Source of the DNA: Nocardioides soli
Lineage (GTDB): Bacteria; Actinomycetota; Actinomycetes; Propionibacteriales; Nocardioidaceae
Direction: 5' to 3'
Assembly: GCF_014191495.1 (NCBI RefSeq)
Contig: NZ_JACHWR010000003.1
Coordinates: forward strand, 1-60,000
DNA length: 60,000 nucleotides
A program made the translations under genes and the position numbers. The notes under the pieces were generated by a model. That model had not been told where the DNA came from, made no database searches, and saw nothing but the letters and a program-made list of their open reading frames with translations. Of this stretch, positions 44,615-52,707 are shown in pieces. How positions within the stretch are numbered: the stretch's first letter is position 1; the number at the start of each line of letters is the position of its first letter.

Positions 44615-45498
44615 CCGTGACCGAGGATCCGTTCGTCACGCATCGTGGGCTGCTCTTCACCGTCGCCTACGACATGCTCGGCTCGGCCGCCGACGCCGAG
44701 GACGTCGTCCAGGAGACCTGGCTGCGGTGGGACGCGATCGGCGCGGACGGGCGCGCCGAGGTCCGTGCACCGCGGGCGTTCCTGGTGCGGATGGTCACCC
44801 GCAAGACGCTGGACCGGCTGCGCTCCAACGCCCGGCGGCGCGAGGAGTACGTCGGCGAGTGGCTGCCCGAGCCGCTGCTCACCGCCCCGGACGTGGCCGA
44901 CGACGTCGAGCTCGCCGAGAGCGTGTCCTTCGCGATGCTCACCGTGCTCGAGACGCTGACGCCCACCGAGCGCGCGGTGTTCGTGCTGCGGGAGGTCTTC
45001 GACCTGCCGTACGGCGAGATCGCCGAGGTGGTCGACAAGTCCGCGGCCGCCGTACGCCAGATCGGACACCGGGCGCGCGAGCACGTCGCGGCGCGGCGGC
45101 CCCGGATGGAGGTCAGCCGCGGCGAGCAGCAAGAGGTCGTCGAGCGGTTCCTCGCGGCGGTGACCGGCGGCGACCTGCAGGGGCTGCTCGACGTCCTCGC
45201 GCCCGACGTCGTGCTCGTCGCCGACGGCGGCGGAGTCGCCCAGGCCGTCGTCAACCCCGTGGTCGGCGCGAAGAAGGTCGCCAACCTGCTGCGGCCGTTC
45301 GCCCGGCTCGCCCCCGGGGCCGAGATCCTGCCGGTGCCGCTCAACGGCGCGCTCGGGGCGCTGATCGTGGGCACCGACGACGGCCACGACACCGCCGTCA
45401 CCTTCGCCGTCGACGAAGGCCGGATCAGCCGCATCTACGCCGTCCGCAACCCCGCCAAGCTCGGGCGGATCGACGTGGAGACGACGGTCAGCCGCTAG
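44611..45498 (+). CDS. ECF41-type RNA polymerase sigma factor (SigJ-like)
   Basis: 295 residues, GTG start overlapping the upstream stop. Sigma-2 region (LLFTVAYDMLGSAADAEDVV, QETWLRWDA), sigma-4 region (LTPTERAVFVLREVFDLPYG, AAAVRQIGHRAREHV). A SnoaL-like C-terminal extension (about 175-295) has the ECF41 DGGG motif (VLVADGGGVAQAV). In this group the extension replaces an anti-sigma factor and controls activity. The CMD gene next to it is its usual genomic partner. Confidence 0.9.
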   Translation: MTVTEDPFVTHRGLLFTVAYDMLGSAADAEDVVQETWLRWDAIGADGRAEVRAPRAFLVRMVTRKTLDRLRSNARRREEYVGEWLPEPLLTAPDVADDVELAESVSFAMLTVLETLTPTERAVFVLREVFDLPYGEIAEVVDKSAAAVRQIGHRAREHVAARRPRMEVSRGEQQEVVERFLAAVTGGDLQGLLDVLAPDVVLVADGGGVAQAVVNPVVGAKKVANLLRPFARLAPGAEILPVPLNGALGALIVGTDDGHDTAVTFAVDEGRISRIYAVRNPAKLGRIDVETTVSR

Positions 45499-45596
45499 GT
45501 CGTCCTTCCACGAGGCGACCGCCGAACGCGAGCCGTCCCGCGGGGGCCGTCGTCGACCCCTGGCGGACCGGAGCCGGCGGAGTCAGACTGGTGGAC

Positions 45597-45800
45597 ATGG
45601 GCGAGGTCCCGGTCGCACTGCAGATCGGCGTGTGTGCGCTGATCTCGATCGCCGCCGTCCTGGCGCTCGTCGTCGTCTGGCGCGACGACCACAAGTGGGT
45701 GGAGCGTGACAAGGACGCCGCCCCGGTCGCGGAACCAGGTCCCTACCTCCTGGATCTCCGCGAGCTGGCGCACCGGCCGGCGCACCACGGTCGCTCGTGA
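45597..45800 (+). CDS. Small single-pass membrane protein
   Basis: 67 residues from ATG 45597 (GTG 45591 possible). One hydrophobic helix near the N-terminus (LQIGVCALISIAAVLALVVV) followed by a charged cytoplasmic tail (WRDDHKWVERDKDA). No family recognised. Confidence 0.6.
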   Translation: MGEVPVALQIGVCALISIAAVLALVVVWRDDHKWVERDKDAAPVAEPGPYLLDLRELAHRPAHHGRS

Positions 45801-45830
45801 CCGAGCGCGCCGGACCATGGCAGGGCGACG

Positions 45831-46838
45831 TCAGGCCGATGACGCCCGCACCCGGAGCTCGCCGGCCAGCAGGCGCTGTCGCCGCAGCCCACGCCGACCG
45901 TTGACCAGCCCGACCAGCAGGTCGACGGAGGCGACGCCGACCTCGGCCGGCCGCATGCTGACCGTCGTGACCGGCGGGTCGAGGTGTGCGTAACCGGGGT
46001 CGTCGCTGAAGCACGCCACGGCGAGATCGCGCGGCACCGTGAGGTCGTGCTCGGCCGCCGCCTCGAGCAGCAGCCGGCCCGAGTCGTCGTAGACGCCGAA
46101 GACCGCGTCGGGGGAGCGCCGCAGCGCCGCCTCGATCGCCGCCCGCTCGCCGGCGCCGGCGAGGTCGGGCGTGAAGGTCTCCACGACCGGCTCCTGGCCC
46201 GCCGCCGTGCACCATCCGTCGTACGCCGAGCGCAGGATCGCCGGGAACGCGTCGTCGTGGTCGGGTAGCACGGCCGCGATCCGTCGGGCGCCGCCCGTGC
46301 GGAAGTGGTCGAGGAGGTCGACGAGCGCGGCGCCGTCGTCGGTGTCGACCCAGGCGTCGGAGCGCCGTGACTCCAGCGGTCGGCCGGCGCAGACCAGCGG
46401 GATGCCGCGCTTGGCGAGGATCGACAGCACCGGATCGTGCACCCGCGGCTCGACGTGCACCACCCCGTCGAGCGGCGTGGTGAGCCAGGTCCACGACGAC
46501 ATCGACGCCGGCAGCACGACGAGCAGGTAGCCGCGCTCGTGTGCCGCCCGGATCGCGGCCAGGATCAGCTCGGCGTAGTAGGGGATCTCGGTGTACGGCA
46601 CGGCCACGTCGCCGTGCGTGGCCATGGTGAGGCCGAGGACGCCCGTGCCGCCGCGGGCCTGCGCGCGGGCCGAGGTGTAGGGCACGTAGCTGAGGTCGTG
46701 CGCGGCCTCGAGCACCCGCTGCCGGGTCTCCTCCGAGAGCCGGCCGGTGCCGTTGAGCGCGTTCGAGACGGTCGCCGTCGAGACGCCGGCCCGCTCGGCG
46801 ACCTGGCCCACCGTGGGCCGCACCCGTCGCCCCGCCAT
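45831..46838 (-). CDS. LacI-family transcriptional regulator
   Basis: 335 residues, ATG 46838. HTH at the N-terminus: PTVGQVAERAGVSTATVSNA, LNGTGRLSEETRQRVLEAAH. Sugar-binding-protein-like effector domain, e.g. RRIAAVLPDHDDAFP, DAVFGVYDDSGRLLLEAAAE, and CFSDDPGYAHLDPPVTTVSM. Divergent from the amidohydrolase gene (58-bp gap), so it probably controls that gene and itself. Confidence 0.92.
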   Translation of the reverse strand: MAGRRVRPTVGQVAERAGVSTATVSNALNGTGRLSEETRQRVLEAAHDLSYVPYTSARAQARGGTGVLGLTMATHGDVAVPYTEIPYYAELILAAIRAAHERGYLLVVLPASMSSWTWLTTPLDGVVHVEPRVHDPVLSILAKRGIPLVCAGRPLESRRSDAWVDTDDGAALVDLLDHFRTGGARRIAAVLPDHDDAFPAILRSAYDGWCTAAGQEPVVETFTPDLAGAGERAAIEAALRRSPDAVFGVYDDSGRLLLEAAAEHDLTVPRDLAVACFSDDPGYAHLDPPVTTVSMRPAEVGVASVDLLVGLVNGRRGLRRQRLLAGELRVRASSA

Positions 46839-46862
46839 CGAGCCTCCCGTTCCACACCCCTT

Positions 46863-46886
46863 GTGGTTATCTCGTTAATCATCCAC
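46863..46886. promoter_or_regulatory. Candidate operator in the LacI-amidohydrolase gap
   Basis: Imperfect palindrome with GTGG at 46863-46866 and CCAC at 46883-46886 and AT-rich centre TCTCGTTAATCA. It is the only symmetric sequence I see in the 58-bp divergent region. Weak symmetry; a suggestion only. Confidence 0.3.
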
Positions 46887-46896
46887 GTTCCTCGCC

Positions 46897-48768
46897 ATGA
46901 GCGAGCCCGAAGCCGTCACCCAGATCTCCCGCCGGTCCCTGGTCGCCGGAGCCGGCGCCGCCGCGGCCGGTCTCGCCGTCGTCGGACCGTCGGCGGCGCT
47001 GGCCGCGGCGGCGGTCCGCCCCCGGCGTGCCGCCCGGGTCATCGTCGGCGGCCACGTCTTCACCGGCACCGGTCGAGGTGGGGGAGAGGCCGTTGCGATC
47101 GGCTCCGACGGCCGCATCCAGGCGGTCGGCAGCACCCGCGAGATCAAGCGGATGGCCGACCGGCGCACCGAGGTCGTGCACGCCGACGGCGGCACGATCA
47201 TGGCCGGCATCCACGACGGCCACATGCACCCGCTCGGCGCCGCGGAGCAGGCGATGAACCCCTCGCTCGGCAACGTCTCGATGACCGTCGCCGACCTCCA
47301 GGCGACGCTCCAGGGCTTCCTCGACGAGAGCGCCGCCAAGGAGCCGGACGGCTGGCTCCAGGTCACCGACTGGAGCCCGGTCGGGCTGCTGCCCGCGGGC
47401 ACCGTCGCCCACCGCTCGATGCTCGACGCGCTGAAGACGTCGCGGCCGATCTACCTCCAGGGCTCCGACTTCCACAACGCCTGGGTCAACAGCCGGGCGC
47501 TCGCCCTCGCGGGCATCGACCGAAGCACCCCGAACCCGCCCGGCGGCGAGATCGTGCGCGACGGCAGCGGCGAGCCGACGGGGCTGCTCAAGGACACCGC
47601 GCAGGACCTGGTCGGCCGGGTGATCCCGCCGCCGTCGCGGGCCGAGCTCGAGGCGGCGTACGCCGACACGCTCGCCTACCTGCTCAGCCTGGGCATCACC
47701 TCGTTCCTCGACGCCGCTTCCGGCGAGGACTCGCTGAAGTGGTACGCCGAGCTGCGCAGCGCCGGCCACCTCCTCCAGCAGGTCACCCCGGCCCTGCGCC
47801 TGTCGAACAAGCTGACCAAGCACCCCCAGCAGGCGGCCGAGTGGCTGGCCGGGCTGCGCAAGAAGTACGGCGACGTGCCGGGCCTGCACGTCACGACGAC
47901 CAAGGTCTTCGTGGACGGCGTGATCGAGTACCCCGCGCAGACGGCCGCCCTGCTCACGCCGTACCTCGACGAGGACGGCAAGCCGACCAAGAACCGCGGC
48001 GACCTCTACCTCTCCAGCAAGGAGTACCAACGCCTCGCGGTGGTGCTCGACAAGGCGGGCTGGCAGCTGCACAGCCACGCCATCGGCGACCGGGCGGTGC
48101 GGGTGTCGCTCGATGCCTACGAGGCTGCGGTCAACGCCAACGGGCGGTCGGCGCGGCGGCACCGGCACACGATCGCGCACCTCCAGCTCGTGCACCCGGC
48201 GGACTACCCCCGCTTCGCCGACACCGGGACTCTCGCGTGCATGCAGCTCCAGTGGGCGGTGCGCGACGAGTGGACGCTCGACGCGCTGCGGCCGTTCATC
48301 GGCGAGGAGCGGTTCCGCCGGCTGTACCCGGCCCGCAGTCTGCAGCGCGCCGGCGCCCGCCTGGTTGGCGGCTCCGACTGGCCGGTCGACCCGCTGCGTC
48401 CGTTCAACCAGATCGCGACCGCGATGGACCGCACCTGGTACGCCGCCGTGCCGCGACCGCTGCTCGCGGAGGAGGGCCTGAGTCGATCCGCCGCGCTCAC
48501 GATGCACACCGCGGGCAGCGCCTACCAGCTGCACGAGGGCAGTCGCGGCACGGTGGCTCCCGGCAAGGTCGCCGACCTGATCGTGGTCGACCGCAACCTG
48601 GAGAGGTCCGGGGCCCGGGCGATCCGGGCCGCGTCGGTGCGCACGACGCTCGTCGGGGGCCGGGTCGTCTACGACGCCGACAGCTCCGAGGGGCGCCGGC
48701 GGGCGCGCACGGGCGCGGCCCTGGCGGCGGCCGCCGGCCGCCGGGCGCCGCACTCCTGCTGCGGCTGA
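46897..48768 (+). CDS. Exported amidohydrolase (amidohydrolase family 3)
   Basis: 623 residues. Tat signal SRRSLVAGAGAAAAGLAVVG at residues 11-30, so it is exported folded. Metal site start DGHMHPLGAAEQ, further SHAIGDRAV (His/Asp) and GGSDWPVDPLRPFNQIATAM. The C-terminal beta part VAPGKVADLIVVDRNLERSG is typical of YtcJ/NfdA-like enzymes. Hydrolyses a C-N bond in an unknown substrate. It may be controlled by the divergent LacI regulator. Confidence 0.9.
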   Translation: MSEPEAVTQISRRSLVAGAGAAAAGLAVVGPSAALAAAAVRPRRAARVIVGGHVFTGTGRGGGEAVAIGSDGRIQAVGSTREIKRMADRRTEVVHADGGTIMAGIHDGHMHPLGAAEQAMNPSLGNVSMTVADLQATLQGFLDESAAKEPDGWLQVTDWSPVGLLPAGTVAHRSMLDALKTSRPIYLQGSDFHNAWVNSRALALAGIDRSTPNPPGGEIVRDGSGEPTGLLKDTAQDLVGRVIPPPSRAELEAAYADTLAYLLSLGITSFLDAASGEDSLKWYAELRSAGHLLQQVTPALRLSNKLTKHPQQAAEWLAGLRKKYGDVPGLHVTTTKVFVDGVIEYPAQTAALLTPYLDEDGKPTKNRGDLYLSSKEYQRLAVVLDKAGWQLHSHAIGDRAVRVSLDAYEAAVNANGRSARRHRHTIAHLQLVHPADYPRFADTGTLACMQLQWAVRDEWTLDALRPFIGEERFRRLYPARSLQRAGARLVGGSDWPVDPLRPFNQIATAMDRTWYAAVPRPLLAEEGLSRSAALTMHTAGSAYQLHEGSRGTVAPGKVADLIVVDRNLERSGARAIRAASVRTTLVGGRVVYDADSSEGRRRARTGAALAAAAGRRAPHSCCG

Positions 48769-48825
48769 GCCTCGATCCACCGATTTGCGGCGTCCCGCAG
48801 CAGGCGGAAATCGGTGGATCGAGGC
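48769..48825. terminator. Perfect 18-bp inverted repeat between convergent genes
   Basis: Arms 48769-48786 (GCCTCGATCCACCGATTT) and 48808-48825, exact reverse complements, with a 21-nt loop. It begins one base after the amidohydrolase stop and ends 10 bases before the stop of the convergent PIG-L gene, so it probably terminates both transcripts. Confidence 0.7.
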
Positions 48826-48835
48826 TGAGGCGCGG

Positions 48836-49576
48836 CTACTCGCCCCAGCCCATCGGGAACACCTCGAAGGCGGCGGCGAACGGCGTACCGAGCCGCTGCC
48901 CGGTCTGCCGGGCGAAGCCCTCGAGGAACTCGCGCGGGTCCCAGTTCTCCCAGCCGAGGCCGTCGATGTAGGCGCGGTGGGCCTCGAGCGAGGCGACGCC
49001 GGCGTCGAAGGTCTCGGTGGTGTCGACGGCGTGCGTCGCCTGCGGGGAGCCGGCGGCCCAGACGGCGCGGACGCCGCCCCACGGCTCGAGGCCGTCGGTG
49101 AGCTGCTCGGGGAAGACCCAGCGGTTGCCGGCGTCGCGGACCGCGTCGAGCACGGCCCGGCCGGTGGCGATGTGGTCGGCCTGGTTGAGGTTGAGCCCGC
49201 CCCAGGTGTCGCGGAAGTTGCCGGTGATCACGATCTCCGGCCGGTGCCGGCGGACGACCCCGGCGATCGCGCGACGCAGTGGTACGCCGTACTCGAGGAT
49301 GCCGTCGGGCTGGCCGAGGAAGTCGACCTGGGACACCCCGACGATGCGGGCCGACTCCACCTGCTCGGCCTCGCGCACCCGCCGGCACTCGTCGGGCGGC
49401 AGCGCGTCGATGCCGGCCTCGCCGGAGGTCACCATGCAGTAGACGACGTCCTTGCCCTGACCGGTCCAGCGAGCGACGGCGGCGGCCGCGCCGAACTCCA
49501 GATCGTCGGGGTGCGCCACCACGCACAGTGCGCGCTGCCAGTCCTCCGGAACGGCTTCCAGCTTCTCGGGCTCCAT
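48836..49576 (-). CDS. PIG-L family zinc deacetylase
   Basis: 246 residues from ATG 49576. LmbE/MshB-like: zinc motif AHPDDLEFG, SGEAGIDALPP, NLNQADHIATGRAVLDAVRD (third ligand His). Probably a de-N-acetylase of a small glycoside or thiol conjugate; too generic to call MshB or Mca. It ends near the shared hairpin and is divergent from the ArsR-AHSA1 gene. Confidence 0.88.
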   Translation of the reverse strand: MEPEKLEAVPEDWQRALCVVAHPDDLEFGAAAAVARWTGQGKDVVYCMVTSGEAGIDALPPDECRRVREAEQVESARIVGVSQVDFLGQPDGILEYGVPLRRAIAGVVRRHRPEIVITGNFRDTWGGLNLNQADHIATGRAVLDAVRDAGNRWVFPEQLTDGLEPWGGVRAVWAAGSPQATHAVDTTETFDAGVASLEAHRAYIDGLGWENWDPREFLEGFARQTGQRLGTPFAAAFEVFPMGWGE

Positions 49577-49624
49577 GTCGACAGCATGGCAGGCGGGCGG
49601 GTCGTGACCCGTCGCCCGCTTGAC

Positions 49625-49644
49625 ATGCAGCCAAATGGCTGCAT
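49625..49644. promoter_or_regulatory. ArsR-type operator palindrome
   Basis: Perfect 9-bp arms ATGCAGCCA (49625-49633) and TGGCTGCAT (49636-49644) with a 2-base centre, 12 bp before the start of the ArsR-AHSA1 gene and 48 bp upstream of the divergent deacetylase gene. Placement and symmetry fit autoregulation by the ArsR domain. Confidence 0.7.
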
Positions 49645-49655
49645 GAAATGGAGGG

Positions 49656-50435
49656 GTGGACGCGGTGTTCAAGGCGCTCGCCGACCCGACCCGGCGGGCC
49701 CTGCTCGACCGGCTGGAGGAGCGCAGCGGGCAGACGCTCGGGGAGCTCTGCGACGGCCTGGACATGGCCCGGCAGTCGGTGAGCAAGCACCTCGCGGTGC
49801 TCGAGGAGTCCGGCGTCGTCACCACGCGGTGGCGCGGCCGGGAGAAGCTGCACTTCCTCGACGCCGCGCCCATCAACGCCATCGCCGAGCGGTGGCTGAG
49901 TCGCTACGACCGCCGGCGCGCCGAGGCGCTCACCGATCTCAAGACCGCCCTGGAGGCACCTCCCATGCATGAGTTCGTCTACACCACCTACATCCGCACC
50001 ACGCCCGACGCGCTGTGGCAGGCGCTCACCGACCCGTCGTTCACCAGCCGCTACTGGGGTGTCGAGCTGACGTCGGACTGGCGGGTCGGGTCGGTCGTCT
50101 CCTGGCGGTTCGCCGGCGTCACGATGGCCGACGACGAGGGCGTCGTACTCGAGTCCGACCCGCCGCGACGGCTGTCCTACCGCTGGCACCCGATCACGCC
50201 GGAGTTCGGCCGGGCGATCGGGTCCGACGCGGAGGAGGTCGCCCGCCTCGCCGCCGAGCCGCGCTCGGCGGTGACCTTCGAGATCGAGCCGGTGGGGGAG
50301 ATGGTCAAGCTCCGGGTGACCCACGGCGGCTTCGCCGAGGGGAGCGAGATCCTGCCCGGCATCAGCGAGGGCTGGCCCGCCATCCTCGCGAGCCTCAAGA
50401 CGCTGCTGGAGACGGGCGAGCCGCTGCCCGCGTGA
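49656..50435 (+). CDS. ArsR-type repressor fused to an AHSA1/SRPBCC domain
   Basis: 259 residues, GTG start. N-terminal winged helix (1-95): VFKALADPTRRALLDRLEER, LDMARQSVSKHLAVLEESGV. C-terminal START/SRPBCC domain from residue ~105 (MHEFVYTTYIRTTPDALWQA, LTDPSFTSRYWGVE, GWPAILASLKTLLETG). These are usually two adjacent genes; here they are one frame with an internal Met at the joint. No metal-binding cysteine motif is present, so it probably senses a hydrophobic ligand. Confidence 0.9.
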   Translation: MDAVFKALADPTRRALLDRLEERSGQTLGELCDGLDMARQSVSKHLAVLEESGVVTTRWRGREKLHFLDAAPINAIAERWLSRYDRRRAEALTDLKTALEAPPMHEFVYTTYIRTTPDALWQALTDPSFTSRYWGVELTSDWRVGSVVSWRFAGVTMADDEGVVLESDPPRRLSYRWHPITPEFGRAIGSDAEEVARLAAEPRSAVTFEIEPVGEMVKLRVTHGGFAEGSEILPGISEGWPAILASLKTLLETGEPLPA

Positions 50436-50464
50436 GGGCTGCCCGCGGCGGGTACGGAGGCCGC

Positions 50465-51292
50465 GTGGGTGAGATCCGCGTCGGCATCTCCGGCTGGACC
50501 TACGCCGGCTGGCGCGGCGACTTCTACCCGCGCGGGCTCCCGCAGCGCGAGGAGCTGCACTACGCGGCCGAGCGGCTCGGCACCGTCGAGATCAACGGCT
50601 CGTTCTACTCGCTGCAGTGGCCCACGTCGTACGCCGCCTGGCGCGACGCGACCCCGGAGGACTTCCTCTTCGCCGTCAAGGGCGGCCGGTTCGTCACGCA
50701 CCTGAAGCGGCTGCGCGACGTCAAGGCGCCGCTCGCCAACTTCTTCGCCTCGGGCGTGCTCGCGCTCGAGGGTCGGCTCGGTCCGGTGCTGTGGCAGCTG
50801 CCCGAGCGGCTGCGGTACGACGCCGACCTGCTCGCGTCGTTCTTCGACCTGCTCCCGCGCACCGTGGGGGAGGCCGCCGCCCTGGCCCGGCGTCACGACG
50901 ACAAGGTGCGGGAGGACCGGGCGCTCACCCGAGCGCCGCGCGGGTACGCCGACCGCCCGGTCCGCCACGCCCTGGAGTTCCGCCACGAGTCCTACTGCAC
51001 CGACGAGGCGTTCGCGCTGCTCCGCGAGCACGACATCGCCTGCGTCGTCGCCGACTCCGCCGGACGCTGGCCACGCGCCGAGGTCGTCACCAGCGACCTC
51101 GCCTACGTCCGTCTGCACGGCGACGAGGAGCTCTACGCGAGCGGCTACTCAGACCGCGCGCTCGACCGATGGGCCGAGCGGATCCGACGCTGGTCCCGCG
51201 ACGCCGACGTGGTCGTCTACTTCGACAACGACGCCCAGGGCTTCGCACCCCACGACGCCCTCCGGCTCATGGGTCGCCTGGGCCTCCACTAG
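50465..51292 (+). CDS. DUF72 family protein
   Basis: 275 residues from GTG 50465, 30 bp after the previous stop. TIM-barrel DUF72 (YecE-like): IRVGISGWTYAGWRGDFYPR, TVEINGSFYSLQWP, FAVKGGRFVTHLKRLRD, ALEFRHESYCTDEAFALLRE, VVYFDNDAQGFAPHDALRL. Function unknown. Ends just upstream of tRNA-Met; a GC hairpin (51301-51323) overlaps the tRNA 5' side. Confidence 0.9.
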   Translation: MGEIRVGISGWTYAGWRGDFYPRGLPQREELHYAAERLGTVEINGSFYSLQWPTSYAAWRDATPEDFLFAVKGGRFVTHLKRLRDVKAPLANFFASGVLALEGRLGPVLWQLPERLRYDADLLASFFDLLPRTVGEAAALARRHDDKVREDRALTRAPRGYADRPVRHALEFRHESYCTDEAFALLREHDIACVVADSAGRWPRAEVVTSDLAYVRLHGDEELYASGYSDRALDRWAERIRRWSRDADVVVYFDNDAQGFAPHDALRLMGRLGLH

Positions 51293-51321
51293 ACTCTCGA
51301 CCCCGAGGGCCGCGCCCTCAG

Positions 51322-51395
51322 GGGGCGGTAGCTCAGTCGGTCAGAGCAGAGGACTCATAATCCTTGGGTCGTGGGTTCGAGCCCCACCCGCCCCA
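51322..51395 (+). tRNA. tRNA-Met (CAT)
   Basis: Complete cloverleaf, 74 nt. Acceptor GGGGCGG (51322-51328) pairs exactly with CCGCCCC (51388-51394), discriminator A. D arm GCTC...GAGC, anticodon arm GAGGA-CTCATAA-TCCTT (anticodon CAT), T arm GTGGG-TTCGAGC-CCCAC. A paired first base pair (G-C) indicates an elongator, not an initiator. CCA is not encoded. Confidence 0.95.
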
Positions 51396-51638
51396 CGAGG
51401 CTAGACATCCAGGTCGCCGCCGGACGGCCCGCGACCAGTGCCTTGCAGGTAGCACCCTCACCAGGGCCTCTCGGACTCCGACGGCAACGAGGACTGTGCT
51501 CCGGCTACCCCGATGGCGGCCACGCCCGACACGAGACCGGGCACGGTGACGGCGTCGGTACGCCCTAGGCGTCCCCGAAGCTGGTCGAGGACCAACGCGC
51601 ACCGGCGCGGCGTGACCGCCAGCCTTCCGTGGGGCACA

Positions 51639-52238
51639 GTGACTGTCGTGAACTGGAAGGAGTTCATTTCCGAGGTTCTGGGCGCTGTGGCATGGCCGAC
51701 AGCGTTCGTCGCCGTCGCACTCATCTTCCGCACAGAGGTCAAAGCCTTGATCGGCCGGGTCAAGTACGGCGAGGCGTTCGGCGCCAAGCTCACCTTTGGT
51801 GACGGCATCAATGAAGTCGAGTCCGCGCGAGCAGAAGCGGACGTTGGCGGGATGCAATCCGCGTCCGTGGTCTCTGAGACCCGCCTCTACAACCTCGCTC
51901 GAGACCTGGCAGATCATCCGTCGTTGCTCGTCGTGACGGCTTGGGAGGAGGTGCAAGCGCCGATCTGGGAACTCGGTAGGGCGTACTTCCCGCGATTCGG
52001 GCCCGGCAGTGACAGGGCATCCGGCCCCATCAGAACGAATGACGACGTCGTCAGAGAGTTGGGCAGGGAGATCGTCCTGCCGTTCTGGGTCAGGCAGTAT
52101 GAGCGGCTTCGGGATCTCCGGGATTCTGTCGCGCACGGACGCGTATCCCCCACGGAAGGCGAAGCCTCGGCCTACGTGGTGAATGCCGCCTGGCTGATCA
52201 GGTCCGCGCAGGCTCTGGCCGAATCGGCGCCGGGATGA
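51639..52238 (+). CDS. Hypothetical membrane-anchored protein
   Basis: 199 residues from GTG 51639 (GTG 51648 also possible); longer starts give basic sequence that overlaps nothing conserved. One N-terminal hydrophobic helix (VLGAVAWPTAFVAVALIF), then a soluble helical domain with RQYERLRDLRDSVAHGRVSP near the end, a pattern like HEPN/DUF4145-type domains (by eye only). Base composition is slightly lower than its neighbours. Confidence 0.6.
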   Translation: MTVVNWKEFISEVLGAVAWPTAFVAVALIFRTEVKALIGRVKYGEAFGAKLTFGDGINEVESARAEADVGGMQSASVVSETRLYNLARDLADHPSLLVVTAWEEVQAPIWELGRAYFPRFGPGSDRASGPIRTNDDVVRELGREIVLPFWVRQYERLRDLRDSVAHGRVSPTEGEASAYVVNAAWLIRSAQALAESAPG

Positions 52239-52606
52239 CCTCACGTGCCGCCACGTCCGCCCATCGACGGTGCCGCGGTGAGTGAGCAGCCTTCTGGTGG
52301 CGACATTCGGTTGCTGACGCACCGCCGCCCGGCGGGTGGCACTGGCCCGCCGTCCTCGCCGGGCCGCCTCGAGCAAGGCATGCCGACTCCGTCCCCTCGC
52401 CATCATCATCCGGTTGCCACCCGACGAGTCGAGTGCGGATTCGCGTGGCTACTCGATCGAGCAAGCTCGACGCCTGACACGTCGAGCGGCGACCTCAGGG
52501 ACGGCAGATTGCGAGGAGACGCGGTCACTGCGGTCGGCGTGCTGCTGTCCGCAGGACGGTCCGCACCAGATCTGCTCTCGAGCCCGAGCACCGAGCCCGA
52601 GACATA
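52239..52606. other. No gene recognised
   Basis: About 370 bp downstream of the hypothetical gene. Several open frames exist on both strands, but none has a start signal or recognisable protein pattern. Confidence 0.4.
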
Positions 52607-52646
52607 CGTCAGCCCGCTGGCGTCTCGGGTCACCAGCGGGCTGACG
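52607..52646 (-). terminator. 14-bp perfect hairpin downstream of the aldo/keto reductase gene
   Basis: Arms CGTCAGCCCGCTGG (52607-52620) and CCAGCGGGCTGACG (52633-52646), 12-nt loop, about 60 bp past the reductase stop on the minus strand. A second, smaller hairpin at 52661-52678 (CCACGG/CCGTGG) followed by GGGGCGTTTT points the other way, so this stretch probably stops transcription from both sides. Confidence 0.6.
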
Positions 52647-52707
52647 AGTGAAATCTAGCGCCACGGTGGCTGCCGTGGGGCGTTTTGCGGAAATTCCCCT
52701 CGCGTCC

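Noticed and set aside
51333..52409. Minus-strand frame ending SNPRPKDYESSALTD
   Set aside because: Again the reverse translation of a tRNA (tRNA-Met at 51322-51395).
52245..52658. Overlapping short frames downstream of the 51639 gene
   Set aside because: Frames on both strands and in all phases are open, none with a ribosome binding site or recognisable protein pattern.
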